A program made the translations under genes and the position numbers. Positions 38,766 through 49,355 of a DNA stretch of 64,000 nt are shown one piece after another (position 1 is the first letter of the stretch; each line of letters begins with the position of its first letter). The notes beneath the pieces were generated by a model that searched no databases, was not told where the DNA came from, and saw only the letters and a list, made by a program, of their open reading frames with translations. The stretch spans positions 4,144,501 to 4,208,500 of the forward strand of contig NC_021149.1 of the NCBI RefSeq assembly GCF_000380335.1, read 5' to 3'. The DNA comes from Azotobacter vinelandii CA (GTDB taxonomy: Bacteria; Pseudomonadota; Gammaproteobacteria; Pseudomonadales; Pseudomonadaceae).

Positions 38766-40505
38766 ATGAATAAAATCTTCGCCTCGCTGGCCGTCATGAT
38801 GCTTCTCGGCGGCTGTCAGAGCCTCTCCCAGCCGGGCGGCAGACCGCCGGCGAAAGAAGAGGCCGCACCGTCGCCCGCTCCGGCCAGCCCGCCGCCGCCG
38901 CCGCAACCGGTCGGCTCGTTCCGCGAAGACACCCTCTACAGCCTGCTGGTCGGCGAACTGGCGGGACAGCGCAACCGCTTCGACATCGCCCTGGAAAACT
39001 ATGCCGTCCAGGCCCAGGCCACCCAGGACCCCGGCATCGCCGAACGGGCCTTTCGCATCGCCGAATACCTCGGTGCCGACCAGAACGCGCTGGACAGCGC
39101 GCTGATCTGGGCGGACAACGCCCCGGCCGACCTCGACGCGCAGCGCGCCGCCGCCGTCCAGCTGGCGCGCAACGGCCGCTACGACGACTCCATGCGCTAC
39201 ATGGAGCGGGTCCTGCAGGCACAGGGCGACACCCATTTCGACTTCCTCGCCCTGGCCGCGGCGGAAAGCGACCCGGAAACCCGCGCCGGACTGCTGCAGA
39301 GTTTCGACCGGCTGCTCGCCAAGTCGCCGGAAAACGGCCAGTTGCTGTTCGGCAAGGCACTGCTGCTGCAGCAGGACAACCAGCCCGAGGCCGCCCTCGA
39401 ACTGCTCGAGAAACACCCGGCGAGCGAGCACGAAATCGCCCCGCTGCTGCTGCGCGTGCGCCTGCTGCAGGGACTGGGACGCAGCGACGAGGCGAACGCC
39501 CTGCTGAAGAAGGGCATGCGCGAGTACCCCGACGACAAGCGCCTGCGCCTGACCTACGCCCGCCTGCTGGTCGAGCAGGGCCGCCTCGACGATGCCAAGG
39601 ACGAGTTCGTCACCCTGGTCCGGCAGTTTCCCGAGGACGACGACCTGCGCCTGTCCCTGGCGCTGGTCTGCCTGGAAGCCAAGGACTGGGACGAGGCCGT
39701 GCTCTACCTGGAGGAACTGATCGAACGCGGCAGCTACGTGGATGCCGCGCACTACCAGATGGGGCGCGTCTACGAGGAACGCGAGGACCCGGAAAGCGCA
39801 CTGATCGAATACGCCTTGGTCGGCCCCGGCAACCATTACCTGCCGGCGCAACTGCGCCAGACCGAGATCCTCTTCGAGCGCGGCCGCCCGGAAGAAGCCT
39901 CGGCGCGTCTGGCGCAGGCCCGCGAAAACCAGCCGGACTACGCCCTGCAGCTCTATCTGGTCGAGGCCGAGGCACTGACCAACCGCGAACGGCTCGACGA
40001 GGCCTGGCAGGTCATCGAGCGCGCCCTGCGCCACTTCCCGGACGACCTCAACCTGCTCTACACCCGCGCCATGCTGGCCGAGAAGCGCAACGACCTGACC
40101 CAGCTGGAGCGCGACCTGCGCTTCATCATCGCGCGCGAACCGGACAACGCCATGGCCCTGAACGCCCTCGGCTACACCCTGGCCGACCGCACCACCCGCT
40201 ACGCCGAGGCCAAGGCACTGATCGAACAGGCCCACCAGCTCAACCCGGACGATCCGTCGATTCTCGACAGCCTCGGCTGGGTGAACTACCGCCTGGGCCA
40301 GTTGGGCGAAGCCGAACGCCTGCTGCGTCAGGCCGCCGAGCGCATTTCCGACCACGAGATCGCCGCCCACCTGGGCGAAGTGCTCTGGACCCGTGGCAAG
40401 CAGCGCGAGGCCCGCAAGGTCTGGGCCAAGGCGCTCGAGGAACAGCCCGACAGCGCCATTCTGCGCAGCACCCTGCTGCGCCTGACCGGATCCGAGACCT
40501 TCTGA
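38766..40505 (+). CDS. Tetratricopeptide-repeat lipoprotein
   Basis: A 579-residue TPR protein with lipobox LLGGC (Cys20) and a proline-rich linker ([15 protein letters not shown]). Eleven or so TPR-like repeats cover residues about 60-560, for example [20 protein letters not shown] and [20 protein letters not shown]. It corresponds to the PA4667 position upstream of lolB. The role is probably as a scaffold at the outer membrane; not proven. ATG 38766 is chosen over a GTG at 38742. lolB starts three bases after the stop. Confidence 0.9.
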   Translation: MNKIFASLAVMMLLGGCQSLSQPGGRPPAKEEAAPSPAPASPPPPPQPVGSFREDTLYSLLVGELAGQRNRFDIALENYAVQAQATQDPGIAERAFRIAEYLGADQNALDSALIWADNAPADLDAQRAAAVQLARNGRYDDSMRYMERVLQAQGDTHFDFLALAAAESDPETRAGLLQSFDRLLAKSPENGQLLFGKALLLQQDNQPEAALELLEKHPASEHEIAPLLLRVRLLQGLGRSDEANALLKKGMREYPDDKRLRLTYARLLVEQGRLDDAKDEFVTLVRQFPEDDDLRLSLALVCLEAKDWDEAVLYLEELIERGSYVDAAHYQMGRVYEEREDPESALIEYALVGPGNHYLPAQLRQTEILFERGRPEEASARLAQARENQPDYALQLYLVEAEALTNRERLDEAWQVIERALRHFPDDLNLLYTRAMLAEKRNDLTQLERDLRFIIAREPDNAMALNALGYTLADRTTRYAEAKALIEQAHQLNPDDPSILDSLGWVNYRLGQLGEAERLLRQAAERISDHEIAAHLGEVLWTRGKQREARKVWAKALEEQPDSAILRSTLLRLTGSETF

Positions 40506-40508
40506 GCC

Positions 40509-41135
40509 ATGTCCATCCCGTCTCTTCGCCACATCCTGCCGCTCGCCCTGCTCGCCCTGCTCGCCGGCTGCGCCGGCCTGACCTCCCGGGAAGCCCTCGA
40601 GGGCCAGGGCGATCCCGACCGCTGGCGGGCGCACAAGCGCGAGATCGGCACCCTCGACGCCTGGCAGATCAGCGGCAAGGTCGGCATCAAGGCCCCTCGC
40701 GAATCCGCCAGCGGCACCCTGTTCTGGCTGCAACGCCAGGACTACTACGACATCCGCCTGTCCGGTCCGCTCGGCCGCGGCGCGACGCGCCTGACCGGGC
40801 GTCCCGGCGGTATCGAACTGGAGGTCGCCGGCCAGGGACGCTATCGGGCCGAGTCGCCGGAAGCCCTGCTCGAACAGCAACTCGGCTGGCGCCTGCCGGT
40901 TTCCCACCTGCTCTGGTGGGTACGCGGCCTGCCGGCGCCCGGCAGCCGCAGCCAGCTCACCCTCGACGGCGACAGCCACCTGGCCCGGCTGAGCCAGGAC
41001 GGCTGGCAGGTCGAATACCAGCGCTACGTCGAACAGAACGGTTTCTGGCTGCCCGAACGCCTGAAGCTGTACGGCCAGGACCTGGTCGTCACCCTGGTGA
41101 TCAAGGACTGGCAACCGCGCCGGCTGGGACTCTGA
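40509..41135 (+). CDS. lolB: Outer-membrane lipoprotein LolB
   Basis: Receives lipoproteins from LolA and inserts them in the outer membrane. 208 residues with lipobox LLAGC, then [40 protein letters not shown] and the [12 protein letters not shown] loop. Tightly placed between the TPR gene and ispE; it is transcribed with them. Confidence 0.95.
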   Translation: MSIPSLRHILPLALLALLAGCAGLTSREALEGQGDPDRWRAHKREIGTLDAWQISGKVGIKAPRESASGTLFWLQRQDYYDIRLSGPLGRGATRLTGRPGGIELEVAGQGRYRAESPEALLEQQLGWRLPVSHLLWWVRGLPAPGSRSQLTLDGDSHLARLSQDGWQVEYQRYVEQNGFWLPERLKLYGQDLVVTLVIKDWQPRRLGL

Positions 41136-41140
41136 ACGCC

Positions 41141-42007
41141 ATGCGACATGCACAACTGATCCTGCCGGCACCGGCCAAGCTCAACCTGATGCTGCACATC
41201 CTCGGTCGCCGCGCCGACGGCTACCACGAGTTGCAGACCCTGTTCCAATTCCTCGACCACGGCGACGAACTGGGCTTCGCCGTGCGCGAGGACGGCGCGA
41301 TCCGCCTGCATACGGAGATCCCCGGCGTGCCCCACGACGGCAACCTGATCGTCCGCGCCGCCCGCCAGTTGCAGCGGCAAAGCGGCTGCCGGCTGGGCGC
41401 CGACATCTGGCTGGACAAGCGCCTGCCGATGGGCGGCGGCATCGGTGGCGGCAGTTCGGACGCGGCGACCACCCTGCTCGGCCTCGACCGCCTCTGGGGA
41501 CTGGGTTGGGACGAGGAACGCCTGGCCGCGCTGGGTCTCGCCCTGGGCGCCGATGTGCCGGTCTTCGTGCGCGGCCGCGCCGCGTTCGCCGAAGGGGTCG
41601 GCGAACGCCTGCGACCGGTCGAGCTGGAGGAACCCTGGTTCCTCGTCGTGGCACCGCAAGTCACTGTCAGCACAGCAGAAATTTTTGCCGACCCGGAGTT
41701 GACACGTAATACACCGGCCATTACAGTTCGCAGCCTCCTTGCAGGGGAAGGTCGTAACGACTGCCAGGCAGTCGTCGAAAGGCGTTATCCGGAAGTACGT
41801 AACGCCTTGAACTGGCTGAACAAATTCGTTCCGGCCAGAATGACCGGAACTGGGGCTTGCGTATTTGGGAGCTTCCCAAATCGGGGCGATGCTGATAAAG
41901 TCGCCCGCCAACTTCCAGTGACCATGCCGGGTTTCGTCGCCCAGGGGCGCAACATATCGATGTTGCACCGCAGGCTAGAGACGCTGGTGCAGGGAGTGAA
42001 TGCCTAG
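41141..42007 (+). CDS. ispE: 4-diphosphocytidyl-2-C-methyl-D-erythritol kinase
   Basis: GHMP kinase of the MEP isoprenoid pathway, 288 residues. [20 protein letters not shown] at the N-terminus and the ATP loop [15 protein letters not shown] are visible, and the C-terminus has [15 protein letters not shown]. Starts five bases after lolB. Last protein gene before the tRNA-Gln pair. Confidence 0.96.
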   Translation: MRHAQLILPAPAKLNLMLHILGRRADGYHELQTLFQFLDHGDELGFAVREDGAIRLHTEIPGVPHDGNLIVRAARQLQRQSGCRLGADIWLDKRLPMGGGIGGGSSDAATTLLGLDRLWGLGWDEERLAALGLALGADVPVFVRGRAAFAEGVGERLRPVELEEPWFLVVAPQVTVSTAEIFADPELTRNTPAITVRSLLAGEGRNDCQAVVERRYPEVRNALNWLNKFVPARMTGTGACVFGSFPNRGDADKVARQLPVTMPGFVAQGRNISMLHRRLETLVQGVNA

Positions 42008-42028
42008 CATTCGATGATCGTGTGTCGC

Positions 42029-42103
42029 AGGGGCGTCGCCAAGCGGTAAGGCAGCAGGTTTTGATCCTGCCATGCGTTGGTTCGAATCCAGCCGCCCCTG
42101 CCA
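42029..42103 (+). tRNA. tRNA-Gln (UUG), copy 1
   Basis: A 75-base cloverleaf: acceptor AGGGGCG pairs with CGCCCCT, anticodon stem GCAGG/CCTGC with loop TTTTGAT giving anticodon TTG (42061-42063), TpsiC region GGTTCGAATCC, and genomically encoded CCA. It lies 21 bases after ispE. Confidence 0.97.
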
Positions 42104-42155
42104 TATTCCAGAGGGTTCGCACGCATCGACCGGGCATTCCGGGATGTAACGCCAC

Positions 42156-42230
42156 AGGGGCGTCGCCAAGCGGTAAGGCAGCAGGTTTTGATCCTGCCAT
42201 GCGTTGGTTCGAATCCAGCCGCCCCTGCCA
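42156..42230 (+). tRNA. tRNA-Gln (UUG), copy 2
   Basis: Identical over the 75 bases to copy 1, including CCA and the following ATATTCCAG. The copies are offset by 127 bases. Same anticodon TTG. Probably a single transcript with copy 1 and prs downstream. Confidence 0.97.
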
Positions 42231-42327
42231 TATTCCAGGAAGCTGTTCAAAAACGCCGCCCTCGAGCCGCCTTTTTGAGCAGCTTTTTAATTTCATCGGG
42301 TCCACCCTCAGCCGGCAGGTACTGCGC

Positions 42328-43269
42328 GTGTCCAAGATGATGGTCTTCACGGGGAACGCCAACCCCGATCTGGCGCGTCGCGTCGTACGTCAGCTGCATA
42401 TTCCCCTCGGCGACGCCTACGTGGGCAAGTTCTCCGATGGAGAAATCAGCGTCGAGATCAACGAGAACGTCCGCGGCAAGGATGTCTTCCTGATCCAACC
42501 GACTTGCGCACCGACCAACGACAACCTCATGGAACTGGTGGTGATGGCCGACGCCTTCCGTCGCTCCTCCGCCTCGCGGATCACCGCGGTCGTCCCCTAC
42601 TTCGGCTATGCCCGCCAGGATCGCCGCCCACGCTCCGCCCGCGTGGCGATCAGCGCCAAGGTGGTGGCCGACATGCTCGACGTGGTCGGCATCAACCGCG
42701 TACTCACCGTCGACCTGCACGCCGACCAGATCCAGGGCTTCTTCGACATCCCCGTGGACAACATCTACGGCTCGCCGGTACTGGTCGACGACATCCACGC
42801 CCAGCGCTTCGACAACCTGATGATCGTCTCCCCGGACATCGGCGGCGTGGTACGCGCCCGCGCCGTCGCCAAGTCCCTGGGTGTGGATCTGGCCATCATC
42901 GACAAGCGCCGGCCAAAGGCCAACCAGTCGGAAGTCATGCACATCATCGGCGACGTGGAAGGCCGCACCTGCATCCTGGTCGACGACATGGTCGACACCG
43001 CCGGCACCCTGTGCCACGCGGCCAAGGCGCTCAAGGAGCACGGCGCCGCCAAAGTCTACGCCTACTGCACCCATCCGGTGCTGTCCGGCCGCGCCATCGA
43101 GAACCTCGAGAACTCGGTGATGGACGAACTGGTGGTGACCAATACCATTCCGCTGTCCGCCGCGGCCCAGGCCTGTCCGCGCATCCGCCAGTTGGACATC
43201 GCCCCGGTGGTGGCCGAGGCGGTGCGGCGTATCAGCAACGAAGAATCCATCAGCGCCATGTTCCGCTAG
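42328..43269 (+). CDS. prs: Ribose-phosphate pyrophosphokinase
   Basis: Makes PRPP from ribose-5-phosphate and ATP; 313 residues. GTG start at 42328 gives [20 protein letters not shown], matching Pseudomonas homologues. Other landmarks: [40 protein letters not shown] and the PRPP loop [14 protein letters not shown]. Supplies the PRPP used by hpt and upp here. Confidence 0.97.
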   Translation: MSKMMVFTGNANPDLARRVVRQLHIPLGDAYVGKFSDGEISVEINENVRGKDVFLIQPTCAPTNDNLMELVVMADAFRRSSASRITAVVPYFGYARQDRRPRSARVAISAKVVADMLDVVGINRVLTVDLHADQIQGFFDIPVDNIYGSPVLVDDIHAQRFDNLMIVSPDIGGVVRARAVAKSLGVDLAIIDKRRPKANQSEVMHIIGDVEGRTCILVDDMVDTAGTLCHAAKALKEHGAAKVYAYCTHPVLSGRAIENLENSVMDELVVTNTIPLSAAAQACPRIRQLDIAPVVAEAVRRISNEESISAMFR

Positions 43270-43373
43270 GAACCGGCGCCGATACCACCGCCCCGCCCCG
43301 CGCGGGGCCTTCAGCCATCGCCCGGACGCTGGTCGCAAGCGTGCGGGCGACGCTGTCATTCTGGAGAAACGCA

Positions 43374-43970
43374 ATGACCGATTTTGCCCTGAATGCCGAA
43401 GTGCGTTCCGACTTGGGGAAAGGTGCGAGCCGCCGCCTGCGTCGTAACGCCGCCCAGGTTCCCGCCGTGATCTACGGCGGCGACAAGGAGCCCCAGTCCA
43501 TCAGCATCCTGGCCAAGGACATCACCAAGCTGATCGAGGACGAGGCCGCCTTCAGCCACGTGATCACCCTGAACATCGCCGGCGCCACCGAGACCGTGCT
43601 GATCAAGGCCCTGCAGCGCCACCCGTCCAAGGCCGCGGTGATGCACGCCGACTTCCTGCGCGTGGTCGCCGACCACAAGCTGAGCGCCGTGGTGCCGCTG
43701 CACTTCGTCAACGCCGAGACCTCGGTCGGCGTGAAGCAGCAGGGTGGCGAAGTCTCCCACGTGATCAGCGAAGTGGAAGTGTCCTGCCTGCCGAAAGACC
43801 TGCCGGAGTTCATCGAAGTCGACCTGGCCCAGGTCGAAGTCGGCCAGATCGTCCACCTGTCCAACCTGAGCGTGCCGGCAGGCGTCGAGCTGGTGGCCCT
43901 GGCCCATGGCAACGACCTGGCCGTGGCCAACATCCACGCCTCCCGCGTGAAGGAAGAAGGCGCCGAGTAA
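43374..43970 (+). CDS. rplY: 50S ribosomal protein L25 (CTC type)
   Basis: 5S rRNA-binding ribosomal protein, 198 residues with the C-terminal CTC extension. N-terminal L25 domain: [35 protein letters not shown]. Extension includes [17 protein letters not shown]. Start at 43374 follows CTGGAGAAACGCA. Followed by pth as usual. Confidence 0.95.
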   Translation: MTDFALNAEVRSDLGKGASRRLRRNAAQVPAVIYGGDKEPQSISILAKDITKLIEDEAAFSHVITLNIAGATETVLIKALQRHPSKAAVMHADFLRVVADHKLSAVVPLHFVNAETSVGVKQQGGEVSHVISEVEVSCLPKDLPEFIEVDLAQVEVGQIVHLSNLSVPAGVELVALAHGNDLAVANIHASRVKEEGAE

Positions 43971-43998
43971 TCCCTCGGAGCCACTGGAGGGCCCCTGC

Positions 43999-44583
43999 AT
44001 GACCGCCGTGCAACTGATCGTCGGCCTGGGAAATCCCGGCCCGGAATACGAACAGACCCGGCACAATGCAGGGGCCCTTTTCGTCGAGCGCGTGGCATCC
44101 GCCAAGGGTGTCCGCCTCAGCGCCGACAAGAAGTATTTCGGCCTGGTCGGCAAGTTCAGCCATCAGGGCCGCGACGTTCGTCTGCTCATCCCCACCACCT
44201 ACATGAACCGCAGCGGCCAGTCCGTGGCGGCGCTGGCGAACTTCTTCCGCATCCCGCCGGCGGCCATCCTGGTGGCCCACGACGAACTCGACATGCCCCC
44301 CGGCACCGCCAGGCTCAAGCAGGGCGGCGGCCATGGCGGGCACAACGGGCTACGCGACATCATCGCCCAGTTCGGCAACCAGAACTCCTTCTATCGCCTG
44401 CGACTCGGCATCGGCCATCCCGGCGACAAGAATCTCGTCTCCGGCTTCGTGCTCGGCCGGGCTCCGCGCAGCGAACAGGAAAAGCTCGAGGCCTGCATCG
44501 ACTTCGCCCTCGACGTGCTGCCGGACATGCTCGACGGCAACTGGACCCGCGCCATGCAGCAGCTGCACAGCAGGAAAGCCTGA
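43999..44583 (+). CDS. pth: Peptidyl-tRNA hydrolase
   Basis: Releases tRNA from peptidyl-tRNA; 194 residues. Catalytic His in [25 protein letters not shown], catalytic Asp in [16 protein letters not shown], and [20 protein letters not shown] 43999 follows ACTGGAGGGCCCCTGC. Confidence 0.96.
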   Translation: MTAVQLIVGLGNPGPEYEQTRHNAGALFVERVASAKGVRLSADKKYFGLVGKFSHQGRDVRLLIPTTYMNRSGQSVAALANFFRIPPAAILVAHDELDMPPGTARLKQGGGHGGHNGLRDIIAQFGNQNSFYRLRLGIGHPGDKNLVSGFVLGRAPRSEQEKLEACIDFALDVLPDMLDGNWTRAMQQLHSRKA

Positions 44584-44625
44584 GCCACCCTTTTCCACCG
44601 ACTCCAGCTCTGCGAGGGACACACC

Positions 44626-45726
44626 ATGGGATTCAACTGCGGCATCGTCGGCCTGCCCAACGTCGGCAAGTCCACCCTGTTCAACGCCCTCACCAAGTCC
44701 GGCATCGCCGCCGAGAACTTCCCCTTCTGCACCATCGAGCCGAACAGCGGCATAGTGCCGATGCCCGATCCGCGCCTGGACGCCCTCGCCGCCATCGTCA
44801 AGCCCGAGCGCGTGCTGCCGACCACCATGGAGTTCGTCGACATCGCCGGCCTGGTGGCGGGCGCCTCCAAGGGCGAGGGCCTGGGCAACAAGTTCCTGGC
44901 CAACATCCGCGAGACCGACGCCATCGCCCACGTGGTGCGCTGCTTCGAGGACGACAACGTCATCCACGTCTCCAACTCGGTCGATCCCAAGCGCGACATC
45001 GAGATCATCGACCTCGAACTGATCTTCGCCGACCTCGACAGCTGCGAGAAGCAGTTGCAGAAGGTCGTGCGCAGCGCCAAGGGCGGCGACAAGGAAGCCT
45101 TGGCGCAAAAGTCCCTGCTGGAAAAGCTGATTCCGCACTTCAGCGAAGGCAAGCCGGCCCGCTCGCTGATGAGGGGCATGGACGACGAGCAGAAGCGCAT
45201 CGTTCGCGGCTTCCACCTGCTCACCAGCAAGCCGGTGATGTACATCGCCAACGTCGCCGAGGACGGCTTCGAGAACAACCCCCACCTCGACGTGGTCAGG
45301 GCCATCGCCGAGGAAGAAGGCGCCATCGTGGTGCCGGTCTGCAACAAGATCGAGGCGGAGATCGCCGAACTCGACGACGACGAGGAAAAGCAGATGTTCC
45401 TCGAGTCCATGGGCATGGAAGAACCCGGCCTGAACCGCGTGATCCGCGCCGGCTACCAGCTCCTCAACCTGCAGACCTACTTCACCGCCGGGGTCAAGGA
45501 AGTGCGCGCCTGGACCGTCAAGATCGGCGCCACCGCGCCGCAGGCCGCCGCGGTGATCCACACCGACTTCGAGAAGGGCTTCATCCGCGCCGAGGTCATC
45601 GCCTACGACGACTTCATCCAGTACAAGGGCGAAGCCGGCGCCAAGGAAGCAGGCAAATGGCGCCTGGAAGGCAAGGACTACATCGTCAAGGACGGCGACG
45701 TGATGCATTTCCGCTTCAACGTCTGA
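44626..45726 (+). CDS. ychF: Redox-regulated ATPase YchF (Obg-family)
   Basis: A 366-residue P-loop protein. G1 is [15 protein letters not shown]3 is [17 protein letters not shown], and the NxxE motif [14 protein letters not shown] replaces NKxD, giving ATP preference as known in YchF. C-terminal TGS domain with [20 protein letters not shown]. The last gene of the conserved block; the accessory patch starts after its stop. Confidence 0.96.
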   Translation: MGFNCGIVGLPNVGKSTLFNALTKSGIAAENFPFCTIEPNSGIVPMPDPRLDALAAIVKPERVLPTTMEFVDIAGLVAGASKGEGLGNKFLANIRETDAIAHVVRCFEDDNVIHVSNSVDPKRDIEIIDLELIFADLDSCEKQLQKVVRSAKGGDKEALAQKSLLEKLIPHFSEGKPARSLMRGMDDEQKRIVRGFHLLTSKPVMYIANVAEDGFENNPHLDVVRAIAEEEGAIVVPVCNKIEAEIAELDDDEEKQMFLESMGMEEPGLNRVIRAGYQLLNLQTYFTAGVKEVRAWTVKIGATAPQAAAVIHTDFEKGFIRAEVIAYDDFIQYKGEAGAKEAGKWRLEGKDYIVKDGDVMHFRFNV

Positions 45727-46310
45727 CGGTTTTTTCGGAACTCAGGAGCGTTCAGTAGCGCTTGGTGGATTGGGCGGGCCTTTTGAAATCAAGGGCTTGC
45801 CAAACAATATAGTTTGCTGAGCGTTCCTATTGTTCATCGAGGTCTAAAAAATTCGGGGAGTAGCGTTGGGGTAGTCGTGTTCAACCGCAGAGGGTATTTC
45901 TCCCCCCGCAACCGGCTCACCCGTTCATACGCGACATGAACCTGGGACGGGGAACGACGCCGCATTGTTGGCGTACAACCTTCTCTACCGGGGCCAATGA
46001 GAATGGATTCAGGCCCGATGCGATATCAGAGAAGGTCGCTGCAACAGGCTTGGGTGCGTTATCTAGACGCAGCGGGTAAAAATCCGAGCAAGTAGTAAGC
46101 GCGTTTCCTTGCAATGAAGTAGGGCATCACGATGCAACCAGGAGCGGCATCGACTGAAAGGCGACTTTCTGATGGTCATTGAGCAAATAGGCCGAGCGGC
46201 ATCTTAAGGTTGATGCTGACGGTGCTAATGCAGGTAACGGTCAGCCCAAAGAGGGTAATAACGCCGTGCATTACCCCGTTTTCGACAAAGAATCGATGTC
46301 GCTCATACCC
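45727..46310. other. AT-richer spacer left of the IS630 element
   Basis: About 580 bases with base composition lower in GC than the flanks. Two minus-strand frames (45917-46114 and 46176-46400) are open but have no clear ribosome site and no recognised family. It may be the remains of an older mobile element. The conserved Pseudomonas downstream tRNA-Met is not seen. Confidence 0.4.
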
Positions 46311-46337
46311 TAGTATCTCAACACACTTCAATCTGCG
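46311..46337. repeat. Left terminal inverted repeat of IS630
   Basis: TAGTATCTCAACACACTTCA followed by ATCTGCG; pairs with the right end 47467-47493. It contains the last codons of the transposase gene. Confidence 0.8.
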
Positions 46338-47464
46338 GATATAGGCTGCGTAGCTTGACCCTCGCATCCTGGGTGGTGAACTGCCAGTTGATCTTGGCAT
46401 CGAGCTGGTTGCGGCATTGCTGCCATGCGGCGACCTCCTTGCGCATCCGCTCGAGGGAGTCGATGCGCCTGTCCAGGCACTGGCCGGCGAGTACGTTGAT
46501 CTCGATTTCGGCCATGTTCAGCCAACTGCCATGCTTGGGGGTGTAGACGAACTCGAAGCGATCTCTCAGGGCCTTGGCCTGCTCGGGCATAAAGGTCTCG
46601 TACAACGAGGCGGCACTGTGGGTGTTGAGGTTGTCCATCACCAGCGTGATGCGCTCGGCCCCGGACCAGGCTTGGGCGATGTCCTGCAGGAACAGCGCCC
46701 AGTCCTGCCTTTTCTTGTACTCGGTGACCTTGGCGATGCGCCGCCCGGCCAGCGGCTCACAGGCTACGAAGACGTTGCAGGTGCCAGCGCGCTCGTACTC
46801 GTATCGCGCCCGGGATGCCCCGGTACCGCCTCGAGGGGCTCGCGCACCTGGCGGATCAGTTGCCGCGGCGTTTCGTCCATGCAGACCACCGGATGGCCTT
46901 CGTCATAGGGTCGACTGTAGACATCCAGCACCTGCTCCATGGCCGCCACGAATTCCCCGCTGGCCTTCGGCGGGATCACCCAGCCAACCTTGCGCCACGG
47001 CTTGAGTTCGTTTTTTTTAGGGCACGTCGCACCGTCTCCGACGACAGCGAGTCTACATATTCCAACTCCACCGCACGCTCGGCCAGCAGTTTGAGCGTCC
47101 AGCGCGCATGACCTTCGGGAGCAGGTCCGCAGCTCAGGGCGATCAGGCGTGCCTCGAGTTCGCCGTCGATCTTGCGGGCGTATTCGCGCCGGGGTTTCTT
47201 TCTCACCAGCACCGACTCCAGACCTTCCTGCACGCAACGCCGCTTGAGGTTGTCGATCTTGCGTTGGCTCACGCCCAGCATCTGGGCGATCTGTGCACTG
47301 GTCTTGCGCGGCCCCTGGTCTTGCGAGCGGTCGCAGGCCAGCAGGATCAGGGCGTTGATGACTTGGCTTGCCGCGGTCCTGCCTTTGCTTGTCAGCTCTT
47401 GCAACCGCGCTCTTTCTTGAGGACTGAGGATGATTCTGTAATGTTCCATGCCGACATTATGCAT
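46318..47464 (-). pseudogene. IS630 transposase, frameshifted twice
   Basis: The N-terminal piece (47464 to 46976) has the HTH and starts with [19 protein letters not shown] after a short extension. At an A8 run (47011-47018 on the plus strand as T8) the frame must shift by -1 to continue as [20 protein letters not shown]; this could be programmed slippage. A second loss of frame occurs near 46815-46825 (after EAVPGHPG, continuing as [20 protein letters not shown]), where no slippery run exists, so it is a true deletion. The three acidic residues of the DDE site remain: VCMDETP, VMDNLNTH and WLNMAEIE. Confidence 0.85.
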
Positions 47465-47466
47465 GA

Positions 47467-47493
47467 CGCAGATTTAGCTGTGTCATAACACTA
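47467..47493. repeat. Right terminal inverted repeat of IS630
   Basis: Reverse complement begins TAGTGTTATGACACAGCTAA, matching the left end at 19 of 27 positions. Transposase translation begins just inside it. Confidence 0.8.
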
Positions 47494-47568
47494 GGGGCAT
47501 TTTTGATCGACGATGATTATCACACACTGATACAGTCGACAGATCAACATTCCCTTGGACTCACGATC

Positions 47569-47886
47569 ATGAAGCGCTGCATTGTCGGTGTCCGACAGCC
47601 AGATAGACAACCCCCGCAAGGAAGCGAGACCCCAAGTATCTGGTTTACCTCCCTGGCCTCGCTGGCCGCCGTGCTCTCCGACGACAACCGCCGCCTACTG
47701 CGCCTGATCCATGACAAGCAACCCAAGTCTCTGACGGAACTGGCTGAACTCAGCGGCCGCAAGGTGCCGAACCTGTCGCGTACCCTGCGGATGATGGCGG
47801 ATTACGGATTGGTGTCGCTGCAACGCAATGTCCGGGATGTTCAGCCGACCGCGCTGGCGACCGAGTTTCTGGTCGTGCTGGATTGA
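47569..47886 (+). CDS. Orphan helix-turn-helix protein (TumA/HVO_A0114-like)
   Basis: A 105-residue DNA-binding protein with a winged helix: LLRLIHDKQPKSLTELAELS then GRKVPNLSRTLRMMADYGLV and SLQRNVRDVQP. The sequence TPSIWFTSLASLAAVLSDDN resembles the antitoxins of TumE/TumA type toxin-antitoxin pairs. A toxin gene normally sits next to such genes but none is visible, and the IS630 end lies 75 bases upstream. ATG 47569 has TTGGACTC upstream, a weak ribosome site. Could alternatively be a plain MarR-like regulator. Confidence 0.6.
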   Translation: MKRCIVGVRQPDRQPPQGSETPSIWFTSLASLAAVLSDDNRRLLRLIHDKQPKSLTELAELSGRKVPNLSRTLRMMADYGLVSLQRNVRDVQPTALATEFLVVLD

Positions 47887-47920
47887 GTGTCATGGACACA
47901 GGGAATGACATCGCTGCGAG

Positions 47921-48583
47921 GGCCACAACCCACCGTTCGGTGGCATGGAAGAGGATGGCATCGAGAAGAACTTCCTCGCCAAGCATCAGACCCGCGAGAC
48001 CGCCGACCTGTTCATGGCGTTGATCATGCACCTGCTCAGGCACGATACGGGCCGTGCCGCCGTGGTGCTGCCTGACGGTTTCCTGTTCGGCGAAGGGGTG
48101 AAGACCACGCTCAAGCGCGAACTGCTGGAAGAGTTCAACCTGCACACCATCGTGCGCCTGCCCAAAGGCGTGTTCGCCCCCTACACCAGCATCGCCACCA
48201 ATATCCTGTTCTTCGAGAAGGGCGGCCCCACCCAGGACCTGTGGTTCTTCGAGCATCCCTACCCGGAAGGCTACAAGAGCTATTCCCGTTCCAAGCCGCT
48301 GACCATCGAGGAATTCAACCGCGAGAAAGCCTGGTGGGGCGGCCCGCAACGCAAGGGGCGCAAGACCACCGAGCATGCCTGGAAGGTCTCGGCCAAGGAC
48401 CTTGTCGCCCGCAACTACAACCTGGACTGCAAGAACCCGCATGAGGTGGCCGTCGAGCTCGGTGACCCGGACGAACTGATGGCCGAATATCAGGAGATCA
48501 CCCGCCAGTTGCAGGCCGCCCAGCAGGCGCTGAAAACCGAACTGCTGGCCGCACTGAAGGCTACCAGCGGGGAGGCGGCATGA
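47921..48583 (+). pseudogene. Type I restriction-modification methylase (HsdM) fragment
   Basis: The frame begins with GHNPPFGGMEEDGIEKNFLA, that is, at the NPPF catalytic motif of the N6-adenine methylase, and continues with RETADLFMALIMHLLRHD, AAVVLPDGFLFGEGVKT and the C-terminal EVAVELGDPDELMAEYQEIT. The whole SAM-binding N-terminal half is missing and an in-frame stop lies at 47906. It overlaps the next gene (ATGA), so the original operon order is retained. Translation could begin at ATG 47945, but no active enzyme is expected. Confidence 0.85.
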
Positions 48584-49305
48584 GCGACAGGCCCGTATCT
48601 CTGAACCCTGCGCCAGAGGGCTACGACCACTGGCTGGGCGAGTTGAAAGCTCGCGTCCACGCAGCTCAACAGCGGGCTGCGCGTGCGATCAATCGCGAGT
48701 TGGTGCTGCTCTACTGGCAGATCGGTCAGGACATCCTGCAACGGCAAACCGAGCAAGGTTGGGGGGCCAAGGTCATCGAACGGCTGGCGCACGACCTGCG
48801 CACCGCCTTCCCGGACATGAAAGGCTTTTCCCCGCGCAACCTCAAGTACATGCGAGCCTTTGCCCAAGCCTGGCCGGATGTGTCATTTGTGCAAGAGGTG
48901 CTTGCACAATTGCCCTGGTACCACCAACTCGCGTTGCTGGACAAGCTGCCCAGCCCGGAGGCCCGCCAGTGGTATGCCGCCAAGGCCATCGAGCACAACT
49001 GGTCGCGCAATGTGCTGGTGATGCAGATTGAAACCAAGCTGCTGGAGCGCAATGGCCAGGCCGTCACCAACTTTGACACACGCCTGCCCGCGCCACAGTC
49101 AGACCTTGCCCGCGAATCGCTGAAAGACCCGTATCGTTTTGACTTTCTCGGCCTCACCGATGAAGCGCAGGAGCGGGAAATCAAACATGCGCTGGTCAAA
49201 CATGTCACCGAATTCCTGCTGGAGCTGGGGGCGGGTTTTGCCTTTGTCGGCCGCCAGGTGCTGCTGAATGTGGGCGGTGATGAATTCTTCATCGACCTGC
49301 TGTTC
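48580..49305 (+). pseudogene. YhcG/DUF1016 nuclease-domain protein, C-terminus lost
   Basis: The N-terminal part is intact: MSDRPVSLNPAPEGYDHWLG, ELVLLYWQIGQDILQRQTEQ, WGAKVIERLAHDLRTAFPDM, the KGFSPRNLKYMRAFAQAWPD block and LPWYHQLALLDKL. The PD-(D/E)XK-like domain starts (LARESLKDPYRFDFLGLTDE ... GAGFAFVGRQVLLNVGGDEF) but stops after FFIDLLF at about 49305. The catalytic E-x-K stretch that follows in family members is absent and unrelated sequence leads into the end of pqqF. These proteins are often found with type I R-M systems. Confidence 0.85.
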
Positions 49306-49355
49306 GCCTCGGGGAAAGGCTTGCGGACAAGCTCCCGCCCGCCCTCGCCGACCGC

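Larger units (their letters stand above)
46311..47493 (-). mobile_element. IS630-family insertion sequence
   Basis: 1183 bases bounded by imperfect 27-bp terminal inverted repeats that begin with TAGT: 46311-46337 and 47467-47493 (19 of 27 match). TA at both ends fits the TA target duplication of IS630. The internal transposase, on the minus strand, is frameshifted and decayed. The element is inserted next to an orphan HTH gene. Confidence 0.85.

Noticed and set aside
38718-41171. 817-residue minus-strand frame opposite the TPR gene and lolB
   Set aside because: Mirror of strong coding sequences; no family and no ribosome site.
43270-43373. Short palindrome GCCCCGCGCGGGGC between prs and rplY as a terminator
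   Set aside because: It has no loop and no T run; too weak to call.
45917-46400. Two minus-strand frames left of the IS
   Set aside because: No start signal or recognisable family; kept only as part of the spacer description.
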